Positions 55,285 to 64,000 of a stretch of 64,000 bases of DNA are shown here, piece by piece. Where the stretch lies: NCBI GenBank assembly GCA_900539115.1, contig UQAQ01000007.1, positions 31,720-95,719 on the forward strand, read 5' to 3'. The stretch's first letter is position 1; every line of letters begins with the position of its first letter. This stretch comes from an uncultured Roseburia sp. (lineage in GTDB: Bacteria; Bacillota; Clostridia; Lachnospirales; Lachnospiraceae). The notes under the pieces are model-generated. The model made no database searches, was not told where the DNA came from, and saw only the letters and a list, made by a program, of their open reading frames with translations. A program made the translations under genes and the position numbers.

Positions 55285-56562
55285 TTACATCACTTGAATT
55301 CCACCATATTTGCGAATTTTAAGTACATCACAAGCACCATCTCCAAACACCTTTTCCATCTCTGTTTTATATAATGTAACAATATCATTTGGTACAAATG
55401 CCTGTATTGTTCCGGCAAAGCCACCACCATGCACCCTGTTTGCTCCCTGCACGCCTAAAATCATATCACTGACAGCCAATGCAATAGAAACATTCTGATG
55501 TTCCACATCATGGCACACATACACATTCTGCAAATACTTATAAGAAGAATCACCTGACTCTTTAACTAATCTTAAAAATTCTCCAAATCTATTCTCTCTC
55601 AATGCTGCCACTTCTTTTTGCACTCGCTCATTTTCACACACATAGTGAATTGCTCTAAGTGCTGCCCGATCTCCTGTCTGTTCTCTGATGCGCGGAAGAT
55701 TAGTAAGTACTTCTTTTCTCGTAACCTGTCCAAGCACTTCTTTTCCCAAACAAGCTGCTGCTCTTTTCATTTCTTCCGGAATTGCTGCATAATCCGATGT
55801 CAAATCCGCATGTGAGCCTTTTGTATCGGTAATACAAAGACTATATCCGTATCCATCCAAGTCAAGCTCAATCCGCTCCACCAATGGTGCCGCCGGATTC
55901 TGAAAATCAATATGTGCCAAACTTCCAACGGAACACGCCATCTGATCCATCAATCCACATGGTTTCCCAAAATATACATTTTCTGCAAATTGCCCAATCA
56001 TGGCTATTTCAATAGGCGAAATCTTTCCATCATTAAACAGTTCTGACAGGATTGTTCCCATCAATGTTTCAAACGCTGCTGAAGAAGACAATCCAGCTCC
56101 TATCAGCACATCACTGGTAACAACAGCCTGAAAACCACCTATCTGATATCCATATTCTTTTGTTTTTGCCAACACCCCTCGAATTAATGCAGTTGTTGTT
56201 GCTTCCTCATCTTCTCTCCTACATAGATCATCCAGATATATCGTGATCATCTCATATCCTGCAGATATAACTCTGACACACGGTTCTTCCAAATTTTGTA
56301 CAATAGCTATTGCATCATTGTTAATGGAAGCTGCCAGCACCTCTCCACATTGATGATCTGTATGATTCCCACCAATTTCACTTCTGCCCGGTGCACTAAA
56401 GACAAAGACTTCTCCCTCTCCAAAATGTTCTGTATAACTCTCTATCGCCTTAATATAACGCTCTCTTTCATACGCTATTTTCTTCTCATCCACATAAATA
56501 TCTTTCAATGTTTCATCATACATTCCATTTTTTATTTTTTTTATCAAATCATGTGTTACCAT
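55285..56562 (-). CDS. galK: Galactokinase
   Basis: GalK phosphorylates galactose at C1. A 425-residue GHMP kinase; the sugar signature reads GRSEIGGNHTDHQ (a Gram-positive variant), the ATP loop is LIGAGLSSSAAFE, and the third motif is HGGGFAGTIQ. AAAGGAG precedes the ATG. It overlaps the transporter stop by 7 bp. Confidence 0.94.
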   Translation of the reverse strand: MVTHDLIKKIKNGMYDETLKDIYVDEKKIAYERERYIKAIESYTEHFGEGEVFVFSAPGRSEIGGNHTDHQCGEVLAASINNDAIAIVQNLEEPCVRVISAGYEMITIYLDDLCRREDEEATTTALIRGVLAKTKEYGYQIGGFQAVVTSDVLIGAGLSSSAAFETLMGTILSELFNDGKISPIEIAMIGQFAENVYFGKPCGLMDQMACSVGSLAHIDFQNPAAPLVERIELDLDGYGYSLCITDTKGSHADLTSDYAAIPEEMKRAAACLGKEVLGQVTRKEVLTNLPRIREQTGDRAALRAIHYVCENERVQKEVAALRENRFGEFLRLVKESGDSSYKYLQNVYVCHDVEHQNVSIALAVSDMILGVQGANRVHGGGFAGTIQAFVPNDIVTLYKTEMEKVFGDGACDVLKIRKYGGIQVM

Positions 56563-57926
56563 AAACCCATCTCCTTTTCTTTTTTGATCTTTACATTTGT
56601 CTCCTCCACATTCATTCTGGATAGGATAAACATAATAAGTACATCAAAGATCAGTGGCAGCCAAAGATACATAAACTGCATCATATTCAACGCAGACTGT
56701 GGCTGAACAGCATGTGTTCCCACATAGCCACTAAGTTCTAAGAGCCATCCTACGACCGCCGTTCCAATACCTCCGCCAATCTTAACGCCAAGTGAAGTAC
56801 AGGAATACATCGTACCCTCCACATGCTTTCCCTGTGTCAGGTAGGTATACTCGGAACAAGATGCGATCACTGCATTCATGTCTCCCTGCCAAGGTCCCTG
56901 TCCTAATGCTGCTAATGCTGTAAATGCCATCATCAAAGGAATACTTCCCATATATCCGGCAACAACAACAAGAGCTCTGCCAATCACGGCAAGGATGTAA
57001 CCTCTCAAGTTCAGCTTATACATACCATTCCACTTTCCAACCAGTGTTGGTGTAAAGATTAATGCAATGATAAGAGGAATGTTTACCGCCCAGGCAAATT
57101 GTCCAAACAGATTTTTGTTTTTCAAAACCCAGGTCATATAATAAATACCGGCACCGATCATTGCACTGTATAACTGCTGCAAAATATAAGTACCACAGAT
57201 CATCAGATAAAATTTATTCTTTACCAGCAGCTTGAATGCTTGAACCAGCCCATATTTTTCCTCTTCACTTGTTGTGTCTCCTTCATTTAATTCCTCTTCC
57301 GGAAGTTCTTTAACAGATAATGTGGAAATAGTATTCACAACTAATCCGATCACTGCATAAATAATTGCAACCATACGCCATGCGGCTGCATCTCCACCAC
57401 ATTTTGCAACAAATCCAACAGTAACTGCTTGAATCAGAAGACTGGTTGAAAAAGCAAAAATGAAACGGTAAGAACCCATCTGCACACGCTCTTTACTGTT
57501 CTTGGTAACAAGTGATGTCAGAGCAGAATAAGCAATGTTATTTGCCGTATAAAACACGCCATTCAACAGCGTATACGCAATAAAGAACCACGCATACTGT
57601 GCCGTCCTGCCAAGACTTGTTGGAACTGCAAAACAGGCTACCAATGTAATTGCACAACCAATGTAACCATACAGCATCCATGGTCTTGCCTTTCCCATCT
57701 TACTATGCGTCTTATCAATCATTGATCCAAAAAAGATGTCTGTAAATCCATCGAGTAATTTGGAAACGGCAATCAGTGTTCCCACTATACCGGATGCCAA
57801 TCCAATCGTATCTGTCAGATATATCATCACAAATGATGTCAGGAATGCATACACTACATTTCCCGCAATATCACCAGATCCGTATCCTATCTTGTTGTAC
57901 CATTTTAAGTATTTCTTTTCCTCCAT
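56556..57926 (-). CDS. GPH-family sugar:cation symporter (LacS/MelB-like)
   Basis: A 456-residue membrane protein of 12 helices from the glycoside-pentoside-hexuronide symporter family. The N-terminal YGSGDIAGNVVYAF and the loop GSMIDKTHSKMGKARPWMLYG are typical. No EIIA domain follows, unlike streptococcal LacS. Position between lacZ and galK suggests lactose or galactoside import. GAAGGAG precedes the ATG. Confidence 0.9.
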   Translation of the reverse strand: MEEKKYLKWYNKIGYGSGDIAGNVVYAFLTSFVMIYLTDTIGLASGIVGTLIAVSKLLDGFTDIFFGSMIDKTHSKMGKARPWMLYGYIGCAITLVACFAVPTSLGRTAQYAWFFIAYTLLNGVFYTANNIAYSALTSLVTKNSKERVQMGSYRFIFAFSTSLLIQAVTVGFVAKCGGDAAAWRMVAIIYAVIGLVVNTISTLSVKELPEEELNEGDTTSEEEKYGLVQAFKLLVKNKFYLMICGTYILQQLYSAMIGAGIYYMTWVLKNKNLFGQFAWAVNIPLIIALIFTPTLVGKWNGMYKLNLRGYILAVIGRALVVVAGYMGSIPLMMAFTALAALGQGPWQGDMNAVIASCSEYTYLTQGKHVEGTMYSCTSLGVKIGGGIGTAVVGWLLELSGYVGTHAVQPQSALNMMQFMYLWLPLIFDVLIMFILSRMNVEETNVKIKKEKEMGLW

Positions 57927-57965
57927 AAGAATCGCTCCTTCACTATTTATTATTTAGAAACAATT

Positions 57966-60900
57966 TTATCCTTTTACAAACGGAATTAATTCAAACTGAA
58001 ACTGAAATGCTTCCTCATCAAACCGATATTTATCCATGACATCCGGTCCGCAGCTATTTGAACCAATTCCATTCATTGCATAATCCATACAGAATACGGT
58101 GCTGTCCGATTCTTTCAATTCATAATTGTGCGATACCCGTTCCAACTCCTCCTGTGTATAAACAGAAGCGTTAAACGAAAATGGATTCTTTGAAACTGCT
58201 GCAATTCCACATTGACCATTTGTAAGCTCTACATAATCACAGTCATAATGGCTTCCATTCTCCTGTGGACGAATATAATCTTCATGCATCTGAGCCACCT
58301 TCGAACGGAACAATCCATGACAGGAAGCCTGGTGTTTATCCCGGTAGCTTTCCTGTGGTCCCATTCCAAAATAAGTAATCTGATCCATTTTCTTATTCAA
58401 AAACATCCGAATTCCAAACCTTGGCAGATCCGGGAATTCTTTATCTTTTACTGCCTCTATAACCGCCTCTATTTTCCCGTCTTCATTGATCTTCCATGTC
58501 ATTTCCACATCCAAAATCTTTTGTACGGTATCAGCTACTACTGCCAGATGCTCCATGATCAGCACACCGTGCTTGTTCTGAAGCACCTCTATACGGTATG
58601 CTCTGGTATAGGCAGCATCATAATGTGCCTTTTCCCATTCCAGTTTTATATACATATCGTTATCTGTCGGAGCCCGCCAAATATTCAATTCCATTGGATG
58701 GTTAATATAACTTCTTCCGGCAAACTGCATGTCCTCAAACAATCCGGTACGCTTATCTAAAACATAAGTAAAATCTTTTGCCTGTAACACGATCTGCTTA
58801 TCGTTTTCCTTAACAGCAATGGTTCCGATTACTTTTTCCTGCTCCAGCCACTTTACAGCCTGTCTGTTTCTATCATCCTCATTTGCAAGCTTCATTTCAT
58901 CAAAACCTAATTCATACCCCTGTTCAAGCAAGGGCATTTCCTTTTTCAACCGGTAAATAAGCTTCAGATAAATCTTACCGGTATTTGGGACCTGCAGCTT
59001 CAACTCCACTTCCGCATCGCTATGGGGTGATGCAACAACATTTGCCAGTTTTCCTTTTTCCACAGTCAAGCCATCCTGTGTCATTTCATAGAAAACATCC
59101 ACATAATCCTTCAAATCATCAAAATCCATATAATTGTGAAGAACCATCTGTCCGTTTTCCTGGTCATAAGATACGATTCTCACCGGACGATAGACATTTT
59201 TATATTCCAGCAGTCCCGTATGCGGCGTACGATCCGGATAGACCAGCCCGTCCATACAGAAATTGCCATCATGAATGGTTTCTCCATGATCCCCTCCATA
59301 ATAATATCTGGTCTTTCCATTTTCTGCCGTTCCATGTGCGATTGCATGATCACACCACTCCCAGACAAACCCGCCACACATCCGGTCATCCTTATGAATC
59401 ATCTGAAAATAATCTTCAAAATCTCCCGGTCCGTTTCCCATACTATGGCAGTATTCTACCAGCAGAAACGGTTTGCTTCCGTCTTTTTTCAGATAATCCT
59501 CTATCTCCTGCAGTGACGGATACATCCGGCTGTAAAGATCCAAATTGTCATAATCATAGGTAATATCATAATTACGGTATCTTGCACTTTCGTACTGCGT
59601 GATCCTGTCCGGATCAAACTTCTTTGTCCATGCAAGCGCCTTTTCAAAATTACATCCATACGCACTTTCATTTCCCATAGACCACATTACAATGCTTGGA
59701 CGGTTTTTGTCTCTCTGTACCATAAGCTGGACACGGTCCACAATTGCCTTTTCCCATGCCGGATCATCTGCAATCTTTTCATTCCAATGGTGAAAACGGT
59801 TCTGGTCTGTATCCTCCTTCCGGTACAGCATAAATGGTCCATGCGCCTCAATATCCGCCTCATCAATCACCATAAATCCATATTCATCGCACATCTGATA
59901 AAAATATGGTGCATTTGGATAATGACTGGAACGAATAGCGTTAAAGTTATGCTGCTTCATCAACATTAAATCCTTTTTGATCTGCCGGACATCGATCACA
60001 AATCCTGTCTCCGGATCAGAATCATGGCGGTTGACTCCACGGAATTTAATCTTTTCTCCGTTAAAATAAACAACCTTGTCCTTAATTTCAATCGTCCGGA
60101 AACCAATCCGATCAACGATCACTTCATCCGGCATTGTCAAAATAACCTGATACAAATAAGGATTCTCCGCATTCCATAAAACCGGATTTAACACGGTCAG
60201 TTCTAACACACCATTCTCTGCTGTTTCCCCTCTTGCTACGACTGCTCCATATTTATCTTCTATAGTAACTTTCGTTTCCACCGGTTCTACAAAATGCATA
60301 TCCAATTTCACAACAACGCTGTCTTTTTCTACATCTGTCGTAATGTAATAATCTCTGATTGTCGTTTCCGGTCTTTTCAGCAAATAAACATCTCTGAAAA
60401 TGCCACTCATCCGAAACTTATCCTGATCCTCCAAATACGATCCATCACACCATTTGAGCACCAAAACCGCTAATGTATTTTCCCCTTCATTCAACAAGTC
60501 TGTTACATCAAATTCACTGGTAGCGTGAGGCACCTGACTGTATCCGGCATAAGCACCATTTACCCATACATAAAAACAGCTATCGACACCTTCAAAATTC
60601 AGAAATGCTTTTGATGCCTTTTTTTCTCTGTGATATTCAAAGTTATGAACATATGCTCCGCATGGAATATTCTGTGGCACATATGGTGGATCGAATGGAA
60701 ATGGGTAACGAATATTCGTGTACTGATGCGTGTCATAACCATCCATCTGCCATACACCCGGAACAGTTACCTGATCAAACCCGGAAACATCATAGCCTTT
60801 CTCATAAAATGATTCCGTTACGTCATAAATGCTGTTATAATACTGAAACTTCCACTCTCCGTTTAACAGCTGAAAACGATCCGATCTTTCCCGATGCTCC

Positions 60901-61004
60901 ACTAGATCATTCATACGAACTGATGCCGGAATGTAATATGTCCTTGCCGGCATTGTCTTGTCATGCATAACATTCAAATCTTCATAAAAGCGTGGTACGA
61001 GCAT
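57966..61004 (-). CDS. lacZ: Beta-galactosidase, GH2
   Basis: A 1012-residue LacZ-type enzyme, cytoplasmic (no signal peptide). The acid/base Glu lies in VMWSMGNESAYG and the nucleophile Glu in LVEYCHSMGNGPG; other family parts include GVNRHDSDPETG and the C-terminal domain from about 740. Length matches E. coli LacZ (1023). AAAGGAGG precedes the ATG. First gene of the operon, 39 bp before the symporter. Confidence 0.96.
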   Translation of the reverse strand: MLVPRFYEDLNVMHDKTMPARTYYIPASVRMNDLVEHRERSDRFQLLNGEWKFQYYNSIYDVTESFYEKGYDVSGFDQVTVPGVWQMDGYDTHQYTNIRYPFPFDPPYVPQNIPCGAYVHNFEYHREKKASKAFLNFEGVDSCFYVWVNGAYAGYSQVPHATSEFDVTDLLNEGENTLAVLVLKWCDGSYLEDQDKFRMSGIFRDVYLLKRPETTIRDYYITTDVEKDSVVVKLDMHFVEPVETKVTIEDKYGAVVARGETAENGVLELTVLNPVLWNAENPYLYQVILTMPDEVIVDRIGFRTIEIKDKVVYFNGEKIKFRGVNRHDSDPETGFVIDVRQIKKDLMLMKQHNFNAIRSSHYPNAPYFYQMCDEYGFMVIDEADIEAHGPFMLYRKEDTDQNRFHHWNEKIADDPAWEKAIVDRVQLMVQRDKNRPSIVMWSMGNESAYGCNFEKALAWTKKFDPDRITQYESARYRNYDITYDYDNLDLYSRMYPSLQEIEDYLKKDGSKPFLLVEYCHSMGNGPGDFEDYFQMIHKDDRMCGGFVWEWCDHAIAHGTAENGKTRYYYGGDHGETIHDGNFCMDGLVYPDRTPHTGLLEYKNVYRPVRIVSYDQENGQMVLHNYMDFDDLKDYVDVFYEMTQDGLTVEKGKLANVVASPHSDAEVELKLQVPNTGKIYLKLIYRLKKEMPLLEQGYELGFDEMKLANEDDRNRQAVKWLEQEKVIGTIAVKENDKQIVLQAKDFTYVLDKRTGLFEDMQFAGRSYINHPMELNIWRAPTDNDMYIKLEWEKAHYDAAYTRAYRIEVLQNKHGVLIMEHLAVVADTVQKILDVEMTWKINEDGKIEAVIEAVKDKEFPDLPRFGIRMFLNKKMDQITYFGMGPQESYRDKHQASCHGLFRSKVAQMHEDYIRPQENGSHYDCDYVELTNGQCGIAAVSKNPFSFNASVYTQEELERVSHNYELKESDSTVFCMDYAMNGIGSNSCGPDVMDKYRFDEEAFQFQFELIPFVKG

Positions 61005-61037
61005 TGTGTAATCCTCCTTTAATATATATTTTTTTAT

Positions 61038-61053
61038 TCACCGCATTAGGTGA
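61038..61053. promoter_or_regulatory. Palindrome upstream of lacZ, possible operator
   Basis: TCACCGCATTAGGTGA-type inverted repeat about 35 bp before lacZ. It may bind the divergent AraC regulator or another factor. Confidence 0.35.
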
Positions 61054-61208
61054 TCAATAAAATACCTTCTGTGTCTCATTATCTTCCGTCCTTGTATTAC
61101 CTTGAAACCATCATACATTTTTGCAAAGAAAATGTCTATAAACAGAAATGGACAAAATATGCACAAAATGATACACTAAAGTAAACATCGTTTTAGTTCT
61201 TCTCAAAT

Positions 61209-61344
61209 ATTGACTACTTGTAGTCAGATATTTAGGAAGGGCTAAAACTATATGTGCGTAGCTCTCACCGAAAAACCGTGGATTTTGAGGTGGCATTCAC
61301 TTTATAACTCCGGTTCACCATTGACTGCTAACAGTCAGATATTT
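61209..61344. repeat. Pair of hairpin-bearing direct repeats between lacZ and araC gene
   Basis: ATTGACT-AC-TT-GT-AGTCAGATATTT at 61209-61233 and a partner with ATTGACT, short loop, AGTCAGATATTT at 61320-61344 are direct repeats; each also forms a small hairpin. The 86 bp between them hold no supported gene. Confidence 0.6.
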
Positions 61345-61367
61345 CACTTTCCAAAGGAGGACTCAAA

Positions 61368-62225
61368 ATGTATATAAATTCCGGTTATCACAACCACTCC
61401 CTTATCGACTTCAAAGACAAAAGCCGACCACTTATTGTAGGAAGCTGTGGCACCTATCGCCTATCCTCACACTCAAAGCTTCCAACTTATCGTCCCAGAG
61501 GAAGACTTGACTTTCAAATCATCTATATAGCAGCCGGACGAGCTCATTTTCATTTTGACAACACAGATGACGATACTGTCGTTACCGCAGGAAACATAGT
61601 ACTTTACCGCCCCAAGGAATTTCAGAAATATGAATACTATGGCATTGATAAAACAGAAGTTTACTGGGTGCATTTTACCGGAAGTGATGTAAAGAAGATT
61701 TTAAGAAATTATGGTTTTCCGGATGACCAGCGTATCTTTCATGTAGGAACCTCTTTGGAATATGAGCGTGTTTTCAAACGAATTATTTTAGAATTACAAA
61801 GATGTCAGGAGGACTACGAAGAAATGCTGACACTACTGCTACGCCATTTACTGATTATTTTTCACCGGGAGCTTACGTGCGAACATGTACTAAAAAACGA
61901 ATACCTCGATCATGAAATGGATACTGCAGCGTCCTATTTTAACGAAAACTATAACCGTGATATCAACATCGAAGAATATGCTGTTTCCAGAGGAATGAGT
62001 GTCAGTTGGTTTATTCGGAATTTTAAAAAATTTACCGGTACAACACCTATGCAGTTCATCACCTCCATCCGAATCACTAATGCTCAGATGTTATTGGAAA
62101 CCACAAATTACGCCGTAAATGAAATTGCACGCATTGTCGGTTATGATAACCCACTGTATTTTAGCCGACTGTTTCATAAACAAAAAGGCTGTTCACCATC
62201 TGAATATCGAAAACTTTTAAAATGA
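61368..62225 (+). CDS. AraC-family transcriptional regulator of the lactose operon (probable)
   Basis: A 285-residue regulator with a cupin sugar-binding domain (about 20-150; GRLDFQIIYIAAGRAHF) and a two-HTH AraC domain at the C-terminus (ISxx type end GCSPSEYRKLLK). AAAGGAGG precedes the ATG. It lies divergent from lacZ with 363 bp between, the usual place for an activator of the operon; regulation is inferred from position. Confidence 0.85.
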   Translation: MYINSGYHNHSLIDFKDKSRPLIVGSCGTYRLSSHSKLPTYRPRGRLDFQIIYIAAGRAHFHFDNTDDDTVVTAGNIVLYRPKEFQKYEYYGIDKTEVYWVHFTGSDVKKILRNYGFPDDQRIFHVGTSLEYERVFKRIILELQRCQEDYEEMLTLLLRHLLIIFHRELTCEHVLKNEYLDHEMDTAASYFNENYNRDINIEEYAVSRGMSVSWFIRNFKKFTGTTPMQFITSIRITNAQMLLETTNYAVNEIARIVGYDNPLYFSRLFHKQKGCSPSEYRKLLK

Positions 62226-62231
62226 ACCAAT

Positions 62232-62276
62232 AAAAGAGGCTCTTTGAGTGAATGATTCTCATTAGAGTCTCTTTTA
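62232..62276 (+). terminator. Terminator of the AraC gene
   Basis: AAAAGAGGCTCT pairs with AGAGTCTCTTTT across a longer loop, with T residues at the end, just past the stop. Confidence 0.7.
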
Positions 62277-62391
62277 ATCCTATCATGTTATTTACGGCAC
62301 TCTACTTCCCTTCCATCTCCATCCACATCGCCTTTTTCTGCAGTACCTGTCCTTCCTCTATCTCCGGGCGGATGATTGACTTTATTATACC

Positions 62392-62580
62392 ATCTCAGAA
62401 GAACGTGATTTTCTGTCCAGACATGCAAAAGATTTACCGACAGCCCTTGAAAAACTTGACAAAGAAAAACTTGACATCATAAAAAAGATTGGGGTTATGG
62501 TGAGAAAGATTGCAAGAGAACAGGCAAAGCTGGAAACAAAACAAGATAAAAATAATGCAAATGATAAAAAAGCTGTTTGA
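62392..62580 (+). pseudogene. C-terminal fragment of an unknown coiled protein
   Basis: A frame of 62 codons (Ile-Ser-Glu-Glu-Arg... to ...KKAV) with strong coiled-coil, Lys/Glu-rich character and no start codon with ribosome site. It ends at TGA 62580. Similar tails occur in mobile-element proteins, but the parent gene is not recognised. The DNA from 62277 to 62391 holds nothing clear. Confidence 0.4.
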
Positions 62581-62635
62581 AAATGCACACGGACATGTTA
62601 TTATAGTAATAGTTTTTATAGAGAAAAGAATTACA

Positions 62636-62955
62636 ATGAAGAATATCTTTCAGAACTCCAGTTCAAACTGGGTACGATATGATAAGTATGAATGGCGCAC
62701 TTCTGCAGATGGGAAATGTTATATAACCCCTGCAGCCGATGCCAAGCCATCCATCTACAATCCTATCAAGGATTATTAGAAGCTGGTGCTGACCGATGAC
62801 GATTCCAGTCTGAAGGTATGTAAACACTGCGACAAAGCATTTGCTGCCACACGGCCAAACATGGAATTCTGCTCTCCACAATGCAATGCAAGAATCAGTA
62901 CAATGTATATAAGAGTAGAGCAAAGAAAAATGATACACCAACACAGGAGGTCTGA
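62636..62955 (+). pseudogene. DUF6076-like gene with stop, internal deletion and frameshift
   Basis: The start NIFQNSSSNWVRYDKYEWR to YNPIKDY is followed by an in-frame TAG (62777), then directly by the C-terminal zinc knuckle CKHCDKAFAATRPNMEFC. The large middle part is missing. A 5-bp duplication (AATGC at 62880-62884 and 62885-62889) shifts the frame; removing it restores CKNQYNVYKSRAKKN to TGA 62953-62955. Family naming is from memory of such knuckle proteins. Confidence 0.6.
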
Positions 62956-62959
62956 TTGT

Positions 62960-63854
62960 ATGAGAAATTCAAGCATAATTATGTACACAACCGAAGATGG
63001 CTTAACCAAGATAGAAACTACATTTGATGAAGATACTGTATGGCTTTCACTAGACCAAATGGCAGAGCTTTTTCAAAGAGATAAATCTACTATCTCAAGG
63101 CATATCAAAAACATATTTGAAGAAGGTGAATTACAACGAAATTCAGTTGTTGCAAATTTTGCAACAACTGCCTCTGACGGAAAAACATATCAGGTAGATT
63201 ACTATAACCTTGACGTCATTATCTCCGTCGGTTACCGTGTGAAATCCCATCGTGGTACACAGTTCCGTATCTGGGCTATGGGAATCTTAAAGGAATATAT
63301 GAATATTCTGGAGAAAGGTTCTGGAAATCTATGCTACCAGCATTGATTATGATCCCCATGCTGAAAGCTCTGTCCTGTTCTTCAAACAGGTACAAAACAA
63401 AATGCACTGGGCTGCCCACAAGCATACCGCCGCAGAAGTAATCTACGAGCGTGCCGATGCTGAAAAAGATAACATGGGACTTACCTCATGGGCTAATGAC
63501 ACTATCCATCGCTCCGATGTGGAAGTTGCCAAAAACTATCTTACTGAACAGGAGCTGGATGCTCTCAATAAGATTGTCACCGCCTACCTTGATATTGCTG
63601 AGGTACACGCCCTTAACAAAGAACCAATGTATATGAAAGACTGGCTGGAAACCATTGACGATTATCTGAAAATGACACGCCGTGATATTCTTACCAGCAG
63701 CGGTCGCATCAGCCATAAGCAGGCTATCGAAAAAGCTCATGCGGAATATGATAAATATAAGAATCGACTGGATGATGCACTCTCTCCTGTTGAGAAGGAT
63801 TTTATTGAAAGTATCGGTATGTTAGAACAAATCAGCGACAGTTCAAAAAAGTAG
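62960..63854 (+). pseudogene. RhuM-family protein, internally deleted and frameshifted
   Basis: The first part (62960 to about 63330) is the RhuM N-terminus: TVWLSLDQMAELFQRDKSTISRHIKNI with a helix-turn-helix, then GYRVKSHRGTQFRIWA. After KEYMNILEKGSG the frame shifts; the second part (about 63330-63854) continues IYATSIDYDPHAESSVLFF to the stop. Compared with full RhuM proteins, about 40-80 residues around the junction are lost. RhuM genes sit in islands and mobile DNA. AGGAGG precedes the ATG. Confidence 0.72.
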
Positions 63855-63915
63855 CATTTTTATCCTATATTCTGAATGTATATTTTTTGCTTTCAGAATG
63901 TAGGATAAAAATGCT
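63853..63915. terminator. Long inverted repeat after the RhuM remnant
   Basis: AGCATTTTTATCCTA (63853-63867) pairs fully with TAGGATAAAAATGCT (63901-63915), and ATTCTGAA/TTCAGAAT extends the stem. It overlaps the stop and may terminate in both directions. Confidence 0.6.
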
Positions 63916-63924
63916 GATTTTTGA

Positions 63925-64000
63925 GGGAGTATCCCAAAGTTTGTGTAAACCTTCAAACTGGTGTAAGATATAATTACTCAGTTTGGAGGTTTTTATTATG
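63925..64000 (+). mobile_element. Left end of a probable insertion sequence (IS256 type), cut by window
   Basis: AGTATCCCAAAGTTTGTGTAA is like the terminal repeat of IS256-family elements, followed by GGAGG and an ATG at 63998-64000 that would start the transposase. Only three bases of coding sequence are visible, so the family is a guess. Confidence 0.4.

Noticed and set aside
61111..61296. 61-residue frame between lacZ and the AraC gene
   Set aside because: It spans a repeat-bearing control region, has no ribosome site and starts inside repeat DNA.

Overview
The window reads as chromosome of a low-to-moderate GC Gram-positive gut bacterium, most likely a Lachnospiraceae member (Roseburia/Agathobacter/Eubacterium rectale type). 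This rests on strong AGGAGG ribosome sites, perfect sigma-A promoters (TTGACA-17-TATAAT), a FeoA-FeoB fusion, chemoreceptors (a motile cell), BspA-like leucine-rich surface proteins with Thr/Pro linkers, secreted GH43 and LacZ/Leloir genes, and heavy litter of small repeats. Genus is inference; no 16S gene is present.

Layout. 1-5.5 kb (+): apt 3' end, NCS2 purine permease, ABC-F ATPase, fabF and a methyltransferase. 5.5-9 kb: small proteins, an NYN-domain protein, a metallophosphoesterase, a FlK-like thioesterase, then a five-tRNA operon (Pro, Gly, Arg, His, Gln) with its own perfect promoter and terminator. 9-20.8 kb (-): GH25 lysozyme, hisC, a second aminotransferase, a chemoreceptor fused to a YcgR/PilZ module, an esterase, a repeat field (two structured elements around a 63-bp tandem array), an S8 protease, feoAB and thrH. 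20.9-26.4 kb (-): a 1131-aa leucine-rich surface protein, a second surface protein that has lost its 5' end to tandem repeats, and a 53-bp hairpin array. 26.4-31.8 kb (-): an aminotransferase/iron-alcohol dehydrogenase pair, a GNAT gene, and a sigma factor/membrane anti-sigma-like pair. 32-39 kb: a ClC channel, a BMP lipoprotein-chemoreceptor-EamA operon and an anion permease. 39-46 kb (-): sbcC, sbcD, a Lon-like AAA+ ATPase and an unknown gene. 46-49 kb: PHP protein, hexapeptide acyltransferase and flavoproteins, with two promoters carrying the same paired operator, and a group II intron fragment. 49-62 kb: secreted GH43, a frameshifted AraC gene, and a full lactose/galactose operon (lacZ, GPH symporter, galK, galE, galT) divergent from an AraC regulator. 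62-64 kb: decayed DUF6076 and RhuM genes and the start of what looks like an insertion sequence.

How parts work together. The lacZ-to-galT operon takes lactose from import to UDP-sugars. sbcC, sbcD and the AAA+ gene are closely packed and probably co-transcribed. The BMP lipoprotein, receptor and permease are coupled by short gaps and an ATGA overlap, suggesting ligand capture linked to taxis. A roughly 195-bp palindromic element with GTAACTATTC ends recurs in three full and at least two shortened copies, four of them flanked by 8-9 bp direct repeats, so it is a non-autonomous transposable element. The most unusual non-coding signal is the element pair at 15.16-15.30 and 15.97-16.10 kb: a shared core of about 90 nt, closed in each copy by a different but self-complementary arm of about 20 bp.
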